Translations under genes and position numbers: made by a program
Shown here: in pieces, positions 6,853 through 14,668 of the stretch
Position numbering within the stretch: the first letter of the stretch is position 1
How the letters are laid out: each line of letters opens with the position of its first letter
Assembly (NCBI GenBank): GCA_010027105.1
Contig: RGVT01000012.1
Span: 1 to 19,711, forward strand
Direction: 5' to 3'
From: Planctomycetia bacterium
GTDB lineage: Bacteria > Planctomycetota > Planctomycetia > Pirellulales > UBA1268
DNA length: 19,711 nt
Notes under the pieces: generated by a model
Database searches by the model: none
The model's input: only the letters and a program-made list of their open reading frames with translations
Told to the model about the DNA's origin: nothing

Positions 6853-7710
6853 ATGACGCGCACCCCCGCCCCGCTGATACTCCTCGCCCTGTCGATTCCC
6901 GCCGCCCGGGTCCCGCCGGCCTGCGCCGCCGAGCCGCCGCCCGCGCCCGCCGGATGGGAGCCCGTGTGGGCCGATGAATTCGACCGCGACGGCCCGCCCA
7001 ACCCCGCGAAGTGGGACTACGAAGAGGGCTTCGTGCGGAACAAGGAGGCGCAGTTCTACACCCGGGCCCGCGCTGAGAACGCCCGTGTCGAAGGTGGCAT
7101 GCTCGTGATCGAGGCCCGCAAGGAACGCTTCCGCAATCCCCGCTTCGACGCCGCCGCCAAGGACTGGCGCGGCCGCGAGTGGGCGGCGTACACGTCGGCG
7201 AGCCTGATCACGCTCGGCCGGGCGAGCTGGACGGAGTGCCGGATCGACGTGCGGGCCCGGCTGCCGAAGGGCGCGGGCACGTGGCCTGCGATCTGGACGC
7301 TGGGGATCGACCGCGGCACGGTGGCATGGCCGCGGTGTGGCGAGATCGACATCCTGGAGAGCTTCGGCAAAAACCCGACGCGGGCCGAGGCGAACGTGTG
7401 GTTCGCCGGCAAGCAGCGGCCGTGCGCCGGCGCGGTGACGCTCGACCGGCCCCTCGCGGAGGATTTTCACCTCTTCGGCATGGAGCGGTCGGCCGACCGC
7501 ATCGACTTCTTCCTCGACTCGAGGAAATATCACTCGTTCGCCGTGAACGACGCGGGCGAAGGGGCCGACAACCCGTTTCGCAGGCCCCACTACCTGCTCG
7601 TCAACCTCGCCCTCGGCGGCACCGGCGGCGGCCCGATCGACGACGCGGCGCTGCCGCAGCAATTGGCCGTGGACTACGTCCGCGTCTTCCGCCGCGCGGG
7701 TGCAGATTGA
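6853..7710 (+). CDS. Secreted glycoside hydrolase family 16 (beta-glucanase-like)
   Basis: This 285-residue protein has an N-terminal signal peptide (hydrophobic APLILLALSIPAARV ending ACA before AEPPP), so it is exported. The mature part begins WEPVWADEFDRDG, the usual first strand of GH16 enzymes. It includes ENARVEGGMLVIEARKE and the substrate-cleft segment LPKGAGTWPAIWTLG. The catalytic motif is EIDILE, with nucleophile Glu164, Asp166 and acid/base Glu169. It ends with the strand VDYVRVFRR typical of the family's last strand. GH16 members cleave beta-1,3/1,4-glucans or sulfated galactans; the sequence looks closest to laminarinase-like members, but substrate cannot be fixed by eye. It lies 61 bases after the response regulator, so it may belong to that operon. 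It converges with the transglutaminase gene, 12 bases apart, with no obvious terminator between them. Confidence 0.9.
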   Translation: MTRTPAPLILLALSIPAARVPPACAAEPPPAPAGWEPVWADEFDRDGPPNPAKWDYEEGFVRNKEAQFYTRARAENARVEGGMLVIEARKERFRNPRFDAAAKDWRGREWAAYTSASLITLGRASWTECRIDVRARLPKGAGTWPAIWTLGIDRGTVAWPRCGEIDILESFGKNPTRAEANVWFAGKQRPCAGAVTLDRPLAEDFHLFGMERSADRIDFFLDSRKYHSFAVNDAGEGADNPFRRPHYLLVNLALGGTGGGPIDDAALPQQLAVDYVRVFRRAGAD

Positions 7711-7722
7711 ACAATCTGCACG

Positions 7723-8622
7723 CTACGAGCGTGGGGAGCCACCCGGCACGCTCGGCGCGACGTCGACGCTCACCTCGAGCGACTGCCCGCCCGAACCGAG
7801 GAACACGCCATCGATCGGCGAGACGTCGGCGTAGTCGCGGCCCCGCGCGATCACGATGTGGTCGTCGCCCGCCACGACCGCGTTGGTGGGATCGAAATCG
7901 ATCCAGCCGCACTCGTCGCCGCACCACAGCGAGACCCAGGCGTGTGAGGCATCGGCGCCGACGAGCCTTGGCCGGCCGGGGGGCGGCACCGTGCGGATGT
8001 AGCCCGAGACGTAGGCCGCCGGCAGGCCGATGCCGCGCAGGGCCGCGAGCGCCGCGTGCGCGAAATCCTGGCACACGCCCCCCCGCTCCGCGAACACCTC
8101 CTCGAGCGGCGTGGCGATGCCGGTGGCCTGCGGGTCGTATCTGAAGTCGGTGTGGATCCGCCGCATCAGCTCGGTCGCCGCCTCGACCACCGGCCGGCCC
8201 GTCGGAAAACTCTCGAGCGCGTACGTCGTGGCCGGGCCGTGGAGCGGCACGAGCCGGCTCGGATAGATGAAGTGCGCCGGCCCCCGCGGCCCGACGTCGG
8301 CCGACGCGGCCGCCCGCTGGCGGACGCCCTCCCAGGCGGGCGCCGGCCGCGCGGCGGCCCCGGCCGCGCGGTTCACCTCCACCCGCGACTCCGCCGCGAT
8401 CCGCAGCTCGCGGTGGGCGCTGGTGATCATCACGGTGGTCACCCGCGTGCCGAAGAAGTCGGTCCGCTCGACGACGGCCGCGGGCCGCGGCGCGATCTCG
8501 AGCCCGCCCGCGAGCGCCCGCTGCCCCGGGCCGTCGGTCGGCAGGAGCCGCAGCGCGCACCGCGCCGCCGCGACCGGTGCCTCGTAGCGGTAGGTGGTGA
8601 CGTGCCGGACGTCGTAGATCAT
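7723..8622 (-). CDS. Transglutaminase-like thiol enzyme (COG1305 type)
   Basis: This 299-residue protein begins MIYDVRHVTTYRYEAPV, the bacterial transglutaminase N-terminal beta domain, and continues ALRLLPTDGPGQR. The catalytic core follows: GVCQDFAHAALAALRGIGLP with Cys184, SHAWVSLW with His227, and WIDFDPTNA with Asp244, giving a complete Cys-His-Asp triad. It ends after HIVIARGRDYADVSPIDG, a conserved C-terminal block of this family. Fold relatives act as cysteine peptidases or amide-forming or amide-breaking enzymes. No signal peptide is present, so it is probably cytoplasmic. Its ATG overlaps the upstream stop codon by 4 bases (ATGA), making it the third gene of a tightly coupled operon with two ligase-type proteins. 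In that context it may trim or transfer a peptide made by the ligases, which is inference. Confidence 0.9.
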   Translation of the reverse strand: MIYDVRHVTTYRYEAPVAAARCALRLLPTDGPGQRALAGGLEIAPRPAAVVERTDFFGTRVTTVMITSAHRELRIAAESRVEVNRAAGAAARPAPAWEGVRQRAAASADVGPRGPAHFIYPSRLVPLHGPATTYALESFPTGRPVVEAATELMRRIHTDFRYDPQATGIATPLEEVFAERGGVCQDFAHAALAALRGIGLPAAYVSGYIRTVPPPGRPRLVGADASHAWVSLWCGDECGWIDFDPTNAVVAGDDHIVIARGRDYADVSPIDGVFLGSGGQSLEVSVDVAPSVPGGSPRS

Positions 8623-11150
8623 GCGATTTCGACCTCGTGCCCCGGCCGGGCCGCCCGCGGCCCCTGGAGAAAATACCGCTGGGCGATCGCCTCGGCGAGC
8701 GTCGTGAGCCGCTGCTCCACGGCCACCACCCGCTGCGAGTCGACGTGGGCGGCGTCCTCGACGGCGAGTTCGGCCGCGACCTTCATCGCGATGCGCCGCG
8801 GCACCTCGAGGATCCCGTCCTCGCGCAGCACCGGGAGCTCCGCCAGGTGCTCGTTCGTGCGGTCGAGCTGGAAGGCGACCGACCGCGGGTTGAACGGGTC
8901 GAGCAGGGCCATGTCGCGCACGGGCACGAGCGCGGCCCCCACGAGGTAGCGCGAGCGGTAGGTGATCTGCGAGTCGATGAGGTCGAGGAGCACGTCGAGC
9001 GTCTCCCCCGTGGCGTCGCGGTCGGCGAAGCTGCGCACGAACCGGCAGGTGTCGATGCCGCGCTCCACCCGCCGGCCCATGTCGAGGAACCGCCAGCCCG
9101 CGACGCGGTTGGTGTTCTCCTGGAAGAGCCCGGCGATCGCCGCGGTGATCCGCAGCGCCGCGTCGGCCTGCTCGAAGGCGTCGGACTCCGCCAGGCTCGC
9201 CGCCCCGTCGTCGGCCAGTTCGTCGCCCAGGGCGGCGAGCAGCCGCCAGGTGTCGGGGGAGAGCCGCTCGCGGATCACGCCGGCGGCCCGCCGGGCAGAC
9301 GCGGCGATCGACGCGGCCGAGCCGGCGCGGTCGACCGCGTGCAGGGCCGCCGCCGCGATCTCCGCCACCGACGACTCGACGAGCTCGACGGGCACGGCGT
9401 CCCAGGCCGCCAGCAGCCGGATGAGCCGCACGGTCGACTGCCGGCCGGCGCCGGTGGCCGAATCGGGATCCATCGCCCGGGCGCAGAGGCAGCGCACGAG
9501 CCGCAGCGTGGCCTCGGCCCGCTCGAGATACCGGCCCAGCCAGAAGAGGTTGTCGGCCGCGCGGCTGGGGAGGTTGCCGAGCAGGCGGCGGATGTTCACG
9601 TCGTCGCCGGTCGGGAGGAGCGTGGCCATCTCGACCGGCCCGTCGGCGAGCACCCACACGTCGGCCGACTCGACCCCCTCCCCCATCGACACCGCCCGCA
9701 CGTCGCGCCGGTCGGAGATCCGGCAGAACCCGCCCGGCATGATCTCCCAGCCGTGCTCGGTGGCCGCCGCGTAGACGCGCAGCACGAACGGCCGCGGCGT
9801 GAGCCGGCCGTCGTCCCAGGCGGGCGTGGTGGAGAGCCGCACCACCTCCTGCCCCACGTAGTCGACGGGCCGCCGCTCGAAGTCGGCGAGCAGCCGTTGC
9901 CGCGACGGACCATCGAGCTCCGCGCCGATGAGATTGCGCCTGTTCGCCCAGTCGGGGAGGGAGTCGGTGAAGGCGCCTGCGACGACGAGGTCGTCGAGCC
10001 GGTCGATCACGTGGGCGCGCTCGGAGGGCTGCCCGCACCACCAGGTGGCGATGTTCGGCAGCTTCAGGTCCTCGCCCAGGAGCCGCCGGCAGAGCGCGGG
10101 CATGAAGCCGAGCAGCGAGCGGGCCTCCACGAGCCCGCTGCCCGGCATGTTTGCCACCGTCACGGCGCCGTCGCGGAGCGCCTCGAAGAGCCCCGGCACG
10201 CCCAGCCGCGAGGCGGCGTTGGCCTCGAGCGGGTCGCACCACTCGGCGTCGACGCGCCGCCAGAGCACGTCGGCCCGCCGCAGGCCGGCGATCGTGCGCA
10301 CGTGGACGACGCCGTCCTGCACGGTGAGGTCGTCCCCCTCGACGAGCGTGATGCCGAGGTAGCGGGCGAGGTAGGCCTGCTCGAAGTAGGTCTCGCTGTA
10401 GCAGCCGGGCGTGAGCAGGCAGATCCGCGGCTCGGGTCGAGCGGCCGCGCCGGCCAGGCCCGCGCGGAACTCGCGGAAGAACGGGGCGAGCCGCTCGACG
10501 TTCATCTCGCGGTAGAGGCTGGGGAACGCGCGCGAGAGCACGAGCCTGTTTTCGAGCGCGTAGCCCGAGCCCGACGGCGCCTGCGCGCGGTCGCCCAGCA
10601 CCCACCAGCGGCCGTCGGGCCCGCGGCCGATGTCGCAGGCGTAGAGCCGCAGCCAGCGGCCCCCCGGCGGCCGCACGCCGCACATCGGCCGGAGGAAGTC
10701 GGGGCTCCCGGTGACGGCGGCGGCCGGCAGCGCGCCCTCGGCGACGAGCCGCCCCGCGCCATACACGTCGGCGAGGATCCGCTCGAGCAGCTCGGCCCGC
10801 TGGGCGACGCCGGCCGCGATCTCGCGCCACTCGTTGCCCGGGACGAGGAGCGGCACGTGCGACAGCGGCCAGGCCCGATCGTGCGTCTCGCCGTAGGCCC
10901 GGTAGGAGATGCCGAGGTCGCGGATGTGGCGGTCGGCAGTGGCGAACCGGCGGGCGATCTGCTCGTCGCCCATCCGCGCGAGCGTGGCCAAAAACTGCTG
11001 CCAGTGGGCCCGCGGCCGGCCGCCCGGCTCGACGAACTCGTCGGGGATCCCGGGGAGGGCCGCGTAGCCGGCCGTCCAGGCCTCGACGCGGGCGGGCGCG
11101 GCCGCCGCGCGGCGGTCCGGGGATTGCGACGCGACACCCTCGCTAGCCAA
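8619..11150 (-). CDS. Circularly permuted ATP-grasp ligase fused to alpha-E domain (DUF404/DUF407 + DUF403)
   Basis: This 843-residue protein fuses two families often encoded separately. Residues about 25-510 match the circularly permuted ATP-grasp type (COG2308): ISYRAYGETHDRAWPLSHVP, LLERILADVYG, RLYACDIGRGPDGRWWVLGD, APSGSGYALENRLVLSRAFP, CYSETYFEQAYLARYLG and GWEIMPGGFCRI. Residues about 523-835 match the alpha-helical alpha-E domain (COG2307), beginning LPSRAADNLFWLGRYLERAE and ending with a helical LDRTNEHLAELPVL segment. ATP-grasp enzymes join a carboxylate to an amine through an acyl phosphate. The start is TTG at 11150, preceded by AGGAGGT at 11154-11160; no ATG or GTG fits better, and the next in-frame Met is at about residue 60, inside the conserved region. 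It overlaps the upstream gene by 8 bases and the downstream gene by 4. The substrate is unknown; peptide ligation has been predicted from comparative genomics of the family. Confidence 0.9.
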   Translation of the reverse strand: MASEGVASQSPDRRAAAAPARVEAWTAGYAALPGIPDEFVEPGGRPRAHWQQFLATLARMGDEQIARRFATADRHIRDLGISYRAYGETHDRAWPLSHVPLLVPGNEWREIAAGVAQRAELLERILADVYGAGRLVAEGALPAAAVTGSPDFLRPMCGVRPPGGRWLRLYACDIGRGPDGRWWVLGDRAQAPSGSGYALENRLVLSRAFPSLYREMNVERLAPFFREFRAGLAGAAARPEPRICLLTPGCYSETYFEQAYLARYLGITLVEGDDLTVQDGVVHVRTIAGLRRADVLWRRVDAEWCDPLEANAASRLGVPGLFEALRDGAVTVANMPGSGLVEARSLLGFMPALCRRLLGEDLKLPNIATWWCGQPSERAHVIDRLDDLVVAGAFTDSLPDWANRRNLIGAELDGPSRQRLLADFERRPVDYVGQEVVRLSTTPAWDDGRLTPRPFVLRVYAAATEHGWEIMPGGFCRISDRRDVRAVSMGEGVESADVWVLADGPVEMATLLPTGDDVNIRRLLGNLPSRAADNLFWLGRYLERAEATLRLVRCLCARAMDPDSATGAGRQSTVRLIRLLAAWDAVPVELVESSVAEIAAAALHAVDRAGSAASIAASARRAAGVIRERLSPDTWRLLAALGDELADDGAASLAESDAFEQADAALRITAAIAGLFQENTNRVAGWRFLDMGRRVERGIDTCRFVRSFADRDATGETLDVLLDLIDSQITYRSRYLVGAALVPVRDMALLDPFNPRSVAFQLDRTNEHLAELPVLREDGILEVPRRIAMKVAAELAVEDAAHVDSQRVVAVEQRLTTLAEAIAQRYFLQGPRAARPGHEVEIA

Positions 11151-14100
11151 CGGACCTCCTCAGATCGAGCGTCACCGGAAACTCCGCCGACGGGGTCTCC
11201 CGTCGCACCTCGATCGGGCCGGGAGTATGACCATGATCCTGGAAACGGGCCAGTCGACGGGCCTCGGCCTCCGGGGCGTTGACGGGAAACGTGTCGTAAT
11301 TCCGCCCGCCAGGATGGGACGCGTGGTGCACGCAGCCGCCGAGCGAACGGCCGTTCCAGGTGTCGACGAGGTCGAACGTGAGCGGCGCGTGGGCCGGCAT
11401 CACCGGATGCAGGCCGGAGGGCGGATGCCAGGCCTTGAACCGCACGCCGGCCACCGCCTCGTGGTCGCGGCCCGTGGGCACGAGCGGCAGCGGGCGGCCG
11501 TTGCAGGTGACCACGTGGCGGCCGGCCACGACGCCGCGGGCGACCACCTCCACCCGCTCGACCGACGAATCGACGTAGCGGACCGTGCCCCCGATCGCCC
11601 CCTCCTCGCCGAGCACGTGCCACGGCTCGAGCGCCTGCCGGAGCGTGAGCGTGACGCCGCCGTGCCGCACCTCGCCCAGGGAGGGAAAGCGGAACTCGCG
11701 CTGGGCCTCGAACCACAGCGGATCGAAGTCATAGCCCGCGCCGCGCAGATCGGCGAGCACGGCTTGAAAATCCTCCCACACGAAGTGCGGGAGCATGAAG
11801 CGGTCGTGGAGCGCGGTGCCCCAGCGCGTGAACTCTCCCCGCTGCGGAGCCCGCCACAACCAGGCCACGAGCCCGCGCAGGAGCAGCTGCTGCGCGAGCG
11901 ACATCCGGGCGTCGGGCGGCATCTCGAACGAGCGGAACTCGACGAGCCCGAGGCGGCCGGTGGGGCCGTCGGGCGAGTAGAGCTTGTCGATGCAGATCTC
12001 GGCGCGGTGGGTGTTGCCCGTGACGTCGACGAGCAGGTTGCGAAACAGCCGGTCGACGAGCCAGGGCGCGGTGGGGCCGAGGTCGGGCGACGGCACCTGC
12101 GCGAGCGCGATCTCGAGCTCGTAGAGCCCGTCGTGCCGCCCCTCGTCGATCCGCGGCGCCTGGCTCGTGGGGCCGATGAACAGGCCCGAGAAGAGATAGG
12201 AGAGCGCCGGATGCCGCTGCCAGTAGAGGACGAGGCTCTTGAGCAGGTCGGGCCGGCGCAAAAACGGCGAATCGGCCGGCGTGGCGCCGCCGAGCACCAC
12301 GTGGTTGCCGCCGCCGGTGCCCGTGTGGCGGCCGTCGGTGAGATACTTGTCGGTGCCGAGCCGCGATTGCCGCGCTTCTGCGTACAGCCCGGTCGTGATC
12401 TCGACGGCCTCGCGCCACGAGCCCGCGGGCTGGACGTTGACCTCGATCACGCCGGGGTCGGGCGTGACCTTGATCACGGCCAGCCGCGGATCGACCGGCG
12501 GCGGGTAGCCCTCGACGTGGACGGGCGTGTCGCAGGCCTCCGCGGCCGCCTCGACGGCGGCGAGGAGCTCGAGGTAGTCCTCGAGCGCCCCGACCGGCGG
12601 CATGAACACGCGCAGGACGCCGTCGCGCGGCTCGACCGCGAGCGCCGTGCGCACGGCCCCCTCGATCGCCACCTGCTCGACGATCTCCTGCGCCCGCCGG
12701 CCGCCCGCCGCGGGAGAATAGATCCGGGCGAGTTCGACCGGATCGGGCAGCGGGCCGCGCGGGGCCGTCGGGTCGGGCGGCACGACGTGCGGATACGCCG
12801 TCGGCGGCACCCAGGGGAGCGACTGGAGCGGCAGCCGATAGCCCACCGGCGAATCGCCGGGGATGAGCGTGAGCCGGCCGCGGCGAAACCGCCATTTCTC
12901 CGACCGCCAGCGGGGCTCGGCCGGGGCCGCGGCGTTCCAGCGCTGCACCGGCAGGACGAAGCCCGCGGGGCGCGAGATGCCGCGGTCGAAGACCCGCACC
13001 ATCCGCGCCCGGGCCTCGGCGTCGTCGAGCTTGGGGTCCGTCGGATCGACGTTCACCGGCAGCTCCCCCTCCTTGGCGATCCAGTGGAGCGGATCCTCGT
13101 ACGACGCGAGCGCGCACTCCTCGGGGATGCCGAGGCGGCGGGCCGTCTCGTGCATGAGCCGCTCGGCCGCGTCGGTCGCCTCGGCCCGATCGGTGAACCG
13201 GCCACGGCCGCTCTCGTCGGCGATGAGAGCCGCGTTCCGCCACATCGGCAGGCCGTCCTTCCGCCAGTAGAGGGCGAAGGCCCAGCGCGGCAGGCTCTCA
13301 CCGGGATACCACTTGCCCTGGCCGTAGTGGAGGAAGCCACCCGGCGCGAAGCGGGCCCGCAGCCTGCGGATCAGCACGTCGGCGCGGTCCCGCTTGGTGG
13401 GGCCGACGGCCGCGGTGTTCCACTCGGCCGACTGGAAGTCGTCGATCGAGACGAACGTGGGCTCGCCGCCCATCGTGAGCCGGACGTCCTCGGCGGCGAG
13501 GTCGGCGTCGATCGCTTCACCGAGGTCGTCGAGCCGGGCCCAGGCGGATTCCGAAAATGGCAGCGTGACCCGCGGCTCCTCGCGGATGCGGTCCACGCGC
13601 ATCTGGAAGTCGAACGTGCACTCCGCGGGCTCGACCAGGCCGCTGACCGGCGCGGCCGAGCGATAGTGCGGCGTGGCGGCGAGCGGCAGGTGCCCCTCGC
13701 CGCAGAGCAGGCCCGACGTCGCGTCGAGGCCGATCCAGCCCGCGCCGGGCACGTAGACCTCGGCCCACGCGTGGAGGTCGGTGAAGTCGTGCGCGGTGCC
13801 CGCGGGCCCTTCCACCGGCTCGACGTCGGCCTTCAGCTGGACGAGGTAGCCGGAGACGAACCGGGCCGCGAGGCCCAGCCGGCGGGCCAGGTGCACGAGC
13901 AGCCAGGCCGAGTCGCGGCAGGAGCCGGAGCGGAGCGCGAGCGTCTCCTCCGGCGCCTGCACGCCCGGCTCCATCCGGATCACGTAGCGGATGTCGCGCT
14001 GCAGGCGCGTGTTGAGCTCCACGAGGAAATCGACGGTGCGGATCCTCCCGCGCGGGATCGCCGCCAGATACGCCTCGAACGCCGGCCCCTGCGGGGCGGT

Positions 14101-14457
14101 GGCGAGATACGGGGCGAGATCCTCGAGCTCGTCGGCCGCGTAGGCGAAGGGAAACTCCTCGGCGTGGGGCTCGATGAAGAAGTCGAACGGGTTGACCACC
14201 GCCATGTCGGCAGTGAGATCGACCTCGATCCGAAAGTGGTTCGCCTTGTCCGGAAAGACGTGCCGCGCGAGCCAGTTGCCGTGCGGGTCCTGCTGCCAGT
14301 TCACGAAGTGGTCGTGAGGCGACACCTTGAGCGCATAGGAGAGGACGCGCGTGCGGCAGTGTGGGGCCGGCCGGAGCCGGATCACCTGGGGCCCGAGGGC
14401 GACGGGCCGGTCGTAGGTGTACGACGTGACGTGATGGAGCGCGACGCGGATCGACAC
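11143..14457 (-). CDS. Transglutaminase domain fused to DUF2126 putative amidoligase
   Basis: This 1104-residue protein begins with the bacterial transglutaminase N-terminal domain (MSIRVALHHVTSYTYDRPV, VIRLRPAPHCRT). The transglutaminase core follows: SGSCRDSAWLLVHLARRLGL with Cys180, DLHAWAEVYVPGAGW with His229 and GLDATSG with Asp245, a complete triad. From about residue 320 to the end is DUF2126, classed as a glutamine-synthetase-like amidoligase: LTMGGEPTFVSIDDF (Glu332), TKRDRADVLIRRLRA, GQGKWYPGESLPRWA, VEVNVQPAGSW, TGGGNHVVLGG, and LVEFRSFEMPPDARMSLAQQ. The GTG at 14457 gives the family's usual MSIRVAL start; no SD is seen. The ATATT box 9 bases upstream may mean a leaderless transcript. 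It is the first gene of the operon; the next start lies within its last codons. The substrate is unknown. The length is normal for the family and no damage is visible. Confidence 0.92.
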   Translation of the reverse strand: MSIRVALHHVTSYTYDRPVALGPQVIRLRPAPHCRTRVLSYALKVSPHDHFVNWQQDPHGNWLARHVFPDKANHFRIEVDLTADMAVVNPFDFFIEPHAEEFPFAYAADELEDLAPYLATAPQGPAFEAYLAAIPRGRIRTVDFLVELNTRLQRDIRYVIRMEPGVQAPEETLALRSGSCRDSAWLLVHLARRLGLAARFVSGYLVQLKADVEPVEGPAGTAHDFTDLHAWAEVYVPGAGWIGLDATSGLLCGEGHLPLAATPHYRSAAPVSGLVEPAECTFDFQMRVDRIREEPRVTLPFSESAWARLDDLGEAIDADLAAEDVRLTMGGEPTFVSIDDFQSAEWNTAAVGPTKRDRADVLIRRLRARFAPGGFLHYGQGKWYPGESLPRWAFALYWRKDGLPMWRNAALIADESGRGRFTDRAEATDAAERLMHETARRLGIPEECALASYEDPLHWIAKEGELPVNVDPTDPKLDDAEARARMVRVFDRGISRPAGFVLPVQRWNAAAPAEPRWRSEKWRFRRGRLTLIPGDSPVGYRLPLQSLPWVPPTAYPHVVPPDPTAPRGPLPDPVELARIYSPAAGGRRAQEIVEQVAIEGAVRTALAVEPRDGVLRVFMPPVGALEDYLELLAAVEAAAEACDTPVHVEGYPPPVDPRLAVIKVTPDPGVIEVNVQPAGSWREAVEITTGLYAEARQSRLGTDKYLTDGRHTGTGGGNHVVLGGATPADSPFLRRPDLLKSLVLYWQRHPALSYLFSGLFIGPTSQAPRIDEGRHDGLYELEIALAQVPSPDLGPTAPWLVDRLFRNLLVDVTGNTHRAEICIDKLYSPDGPTGRLGLVEFRSFEMPPDARMSLAQQLLLRGLVAWLWRAPQRGEFTRWGTALHDRFMLPHFVWEDFQAVLADLRGAGYDFDPLWFEAQREFRFPSLGEVRHGGVTLTLRQALEPWHVLGEEGAIGGTVRYVDSSVERVEVVARGVVAGRHVVTCNGRPLPLVPTGRDHEAVAGVRFKAWHPPSGLHPVMPAHAPLTFDLVDTWNGRSLGGCVHHASHPGGRNYDTFPVNAPEAEARRLARFQDHGHTPGPIEVRRETPSAEFPVTLDLRRSVG
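11154..11160 (-). promoter_or_regulatory. Shine-Dalgarno AGGAGGT deciding the TTG start
   Basis: The minus strand reads AGGAGGT-CCG-TTG within the last codons of the upstream gene. The match to the anti-SD is near perfect. Its presence immediately before a rare TTG start argues that the start is genuine and that translation reinitiates after the upstream stop codon at 11143-11145. Confidence 0.65.
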
Positions 14458-14539
14458 GGGAGCGGAATATGGCGGTGAGCGCGCACGATCACCCGGCCTC
14501 GACCTGCGCGCGTGCAGGCCCCGAAACCGGTCCGCCGAA

Positions 14540-14612
14540 TGAGGCTGCTGGGGCTCGAACCCAGGACCAACGGATTAAAAGTCCGATGCTCTACCGACTG
14601 AGCTACAGCCTC
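14540..14612 (-). tRNA. tRNA-Lys (anticodon UUU)
   Basis: The minus strand folds as a full cloverleaf. The acceptor stem GAGGCTG/CAGCCTC is seven perfect pairs, with discriminator A. The D stem is GCTC/GAGC, the anticodon arm TCGGA-CTTTTAA-TCCG with anticodon TTT, and the T arm CTGGG-TTCGAGC-CCCAG. CCA is not encoded. It lies 82 bases upstream of the DUF2126 operon on the same strand. Confidence 0.95.
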
Positions 14613-14618
14613 GAGTGT

Positions 14619-14646
14619 ATCCTACCGCCGGTGTTGCCCCGGGCAA
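14619..14646 (-). promoter_or_regulatory. Possible promoter of tRNA-Lys
   Basis: On the minus strand, TTGCCC (14646-14641) and TAGGAT (14624-14619) have a 16-base spacer, placing the start site near the mature 5' end at 14612. The -35 lies inside a perfect palindrome (14631-14649). The hexamers are only moderate matches. Confidence 0.3.
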
Positions 14647-14649
14647 CAC
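14631..14649. repeat. Perfect 19-base palindrome between divergent genes
   Basis: GTGTTGCCCCGGGCAACAC is a 9-bp perfect inverted repeat around one central base. It lies between the tRNA-Lys gene (minus) and the secreted protein gene (plus). It has no T run on either side, so it is more operator-like than terminator-like. Confidence 0.6.
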
Positions 14650-14668
14650 GCCCTCGGAGACCGTCCGC

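Noticed and set aside
8637..11282. Long plus-strand open frame opposite the ATP-grasp/alpha-E gene
   Set aside because: Antisense shadow of a well-recognised gene; low complexity and no recognisable domain.
11227..14478. Very long plus-strand open frame (over 1000 codons)
   Set aside because: It is the antisense of the DUF2126 gene. It stays open only because GC-rich third positions suppress stops, and its composition is Arg/Gly/Glu/His-rich with no family motifs.
14503..14518. CCTGC...GCAGG hairpin downstream of tRNA-Lys as a terminator
   Set aside because: The stem is only 5-6 bp with no T run, so it is not convincing; the tRNA could read into the operon.
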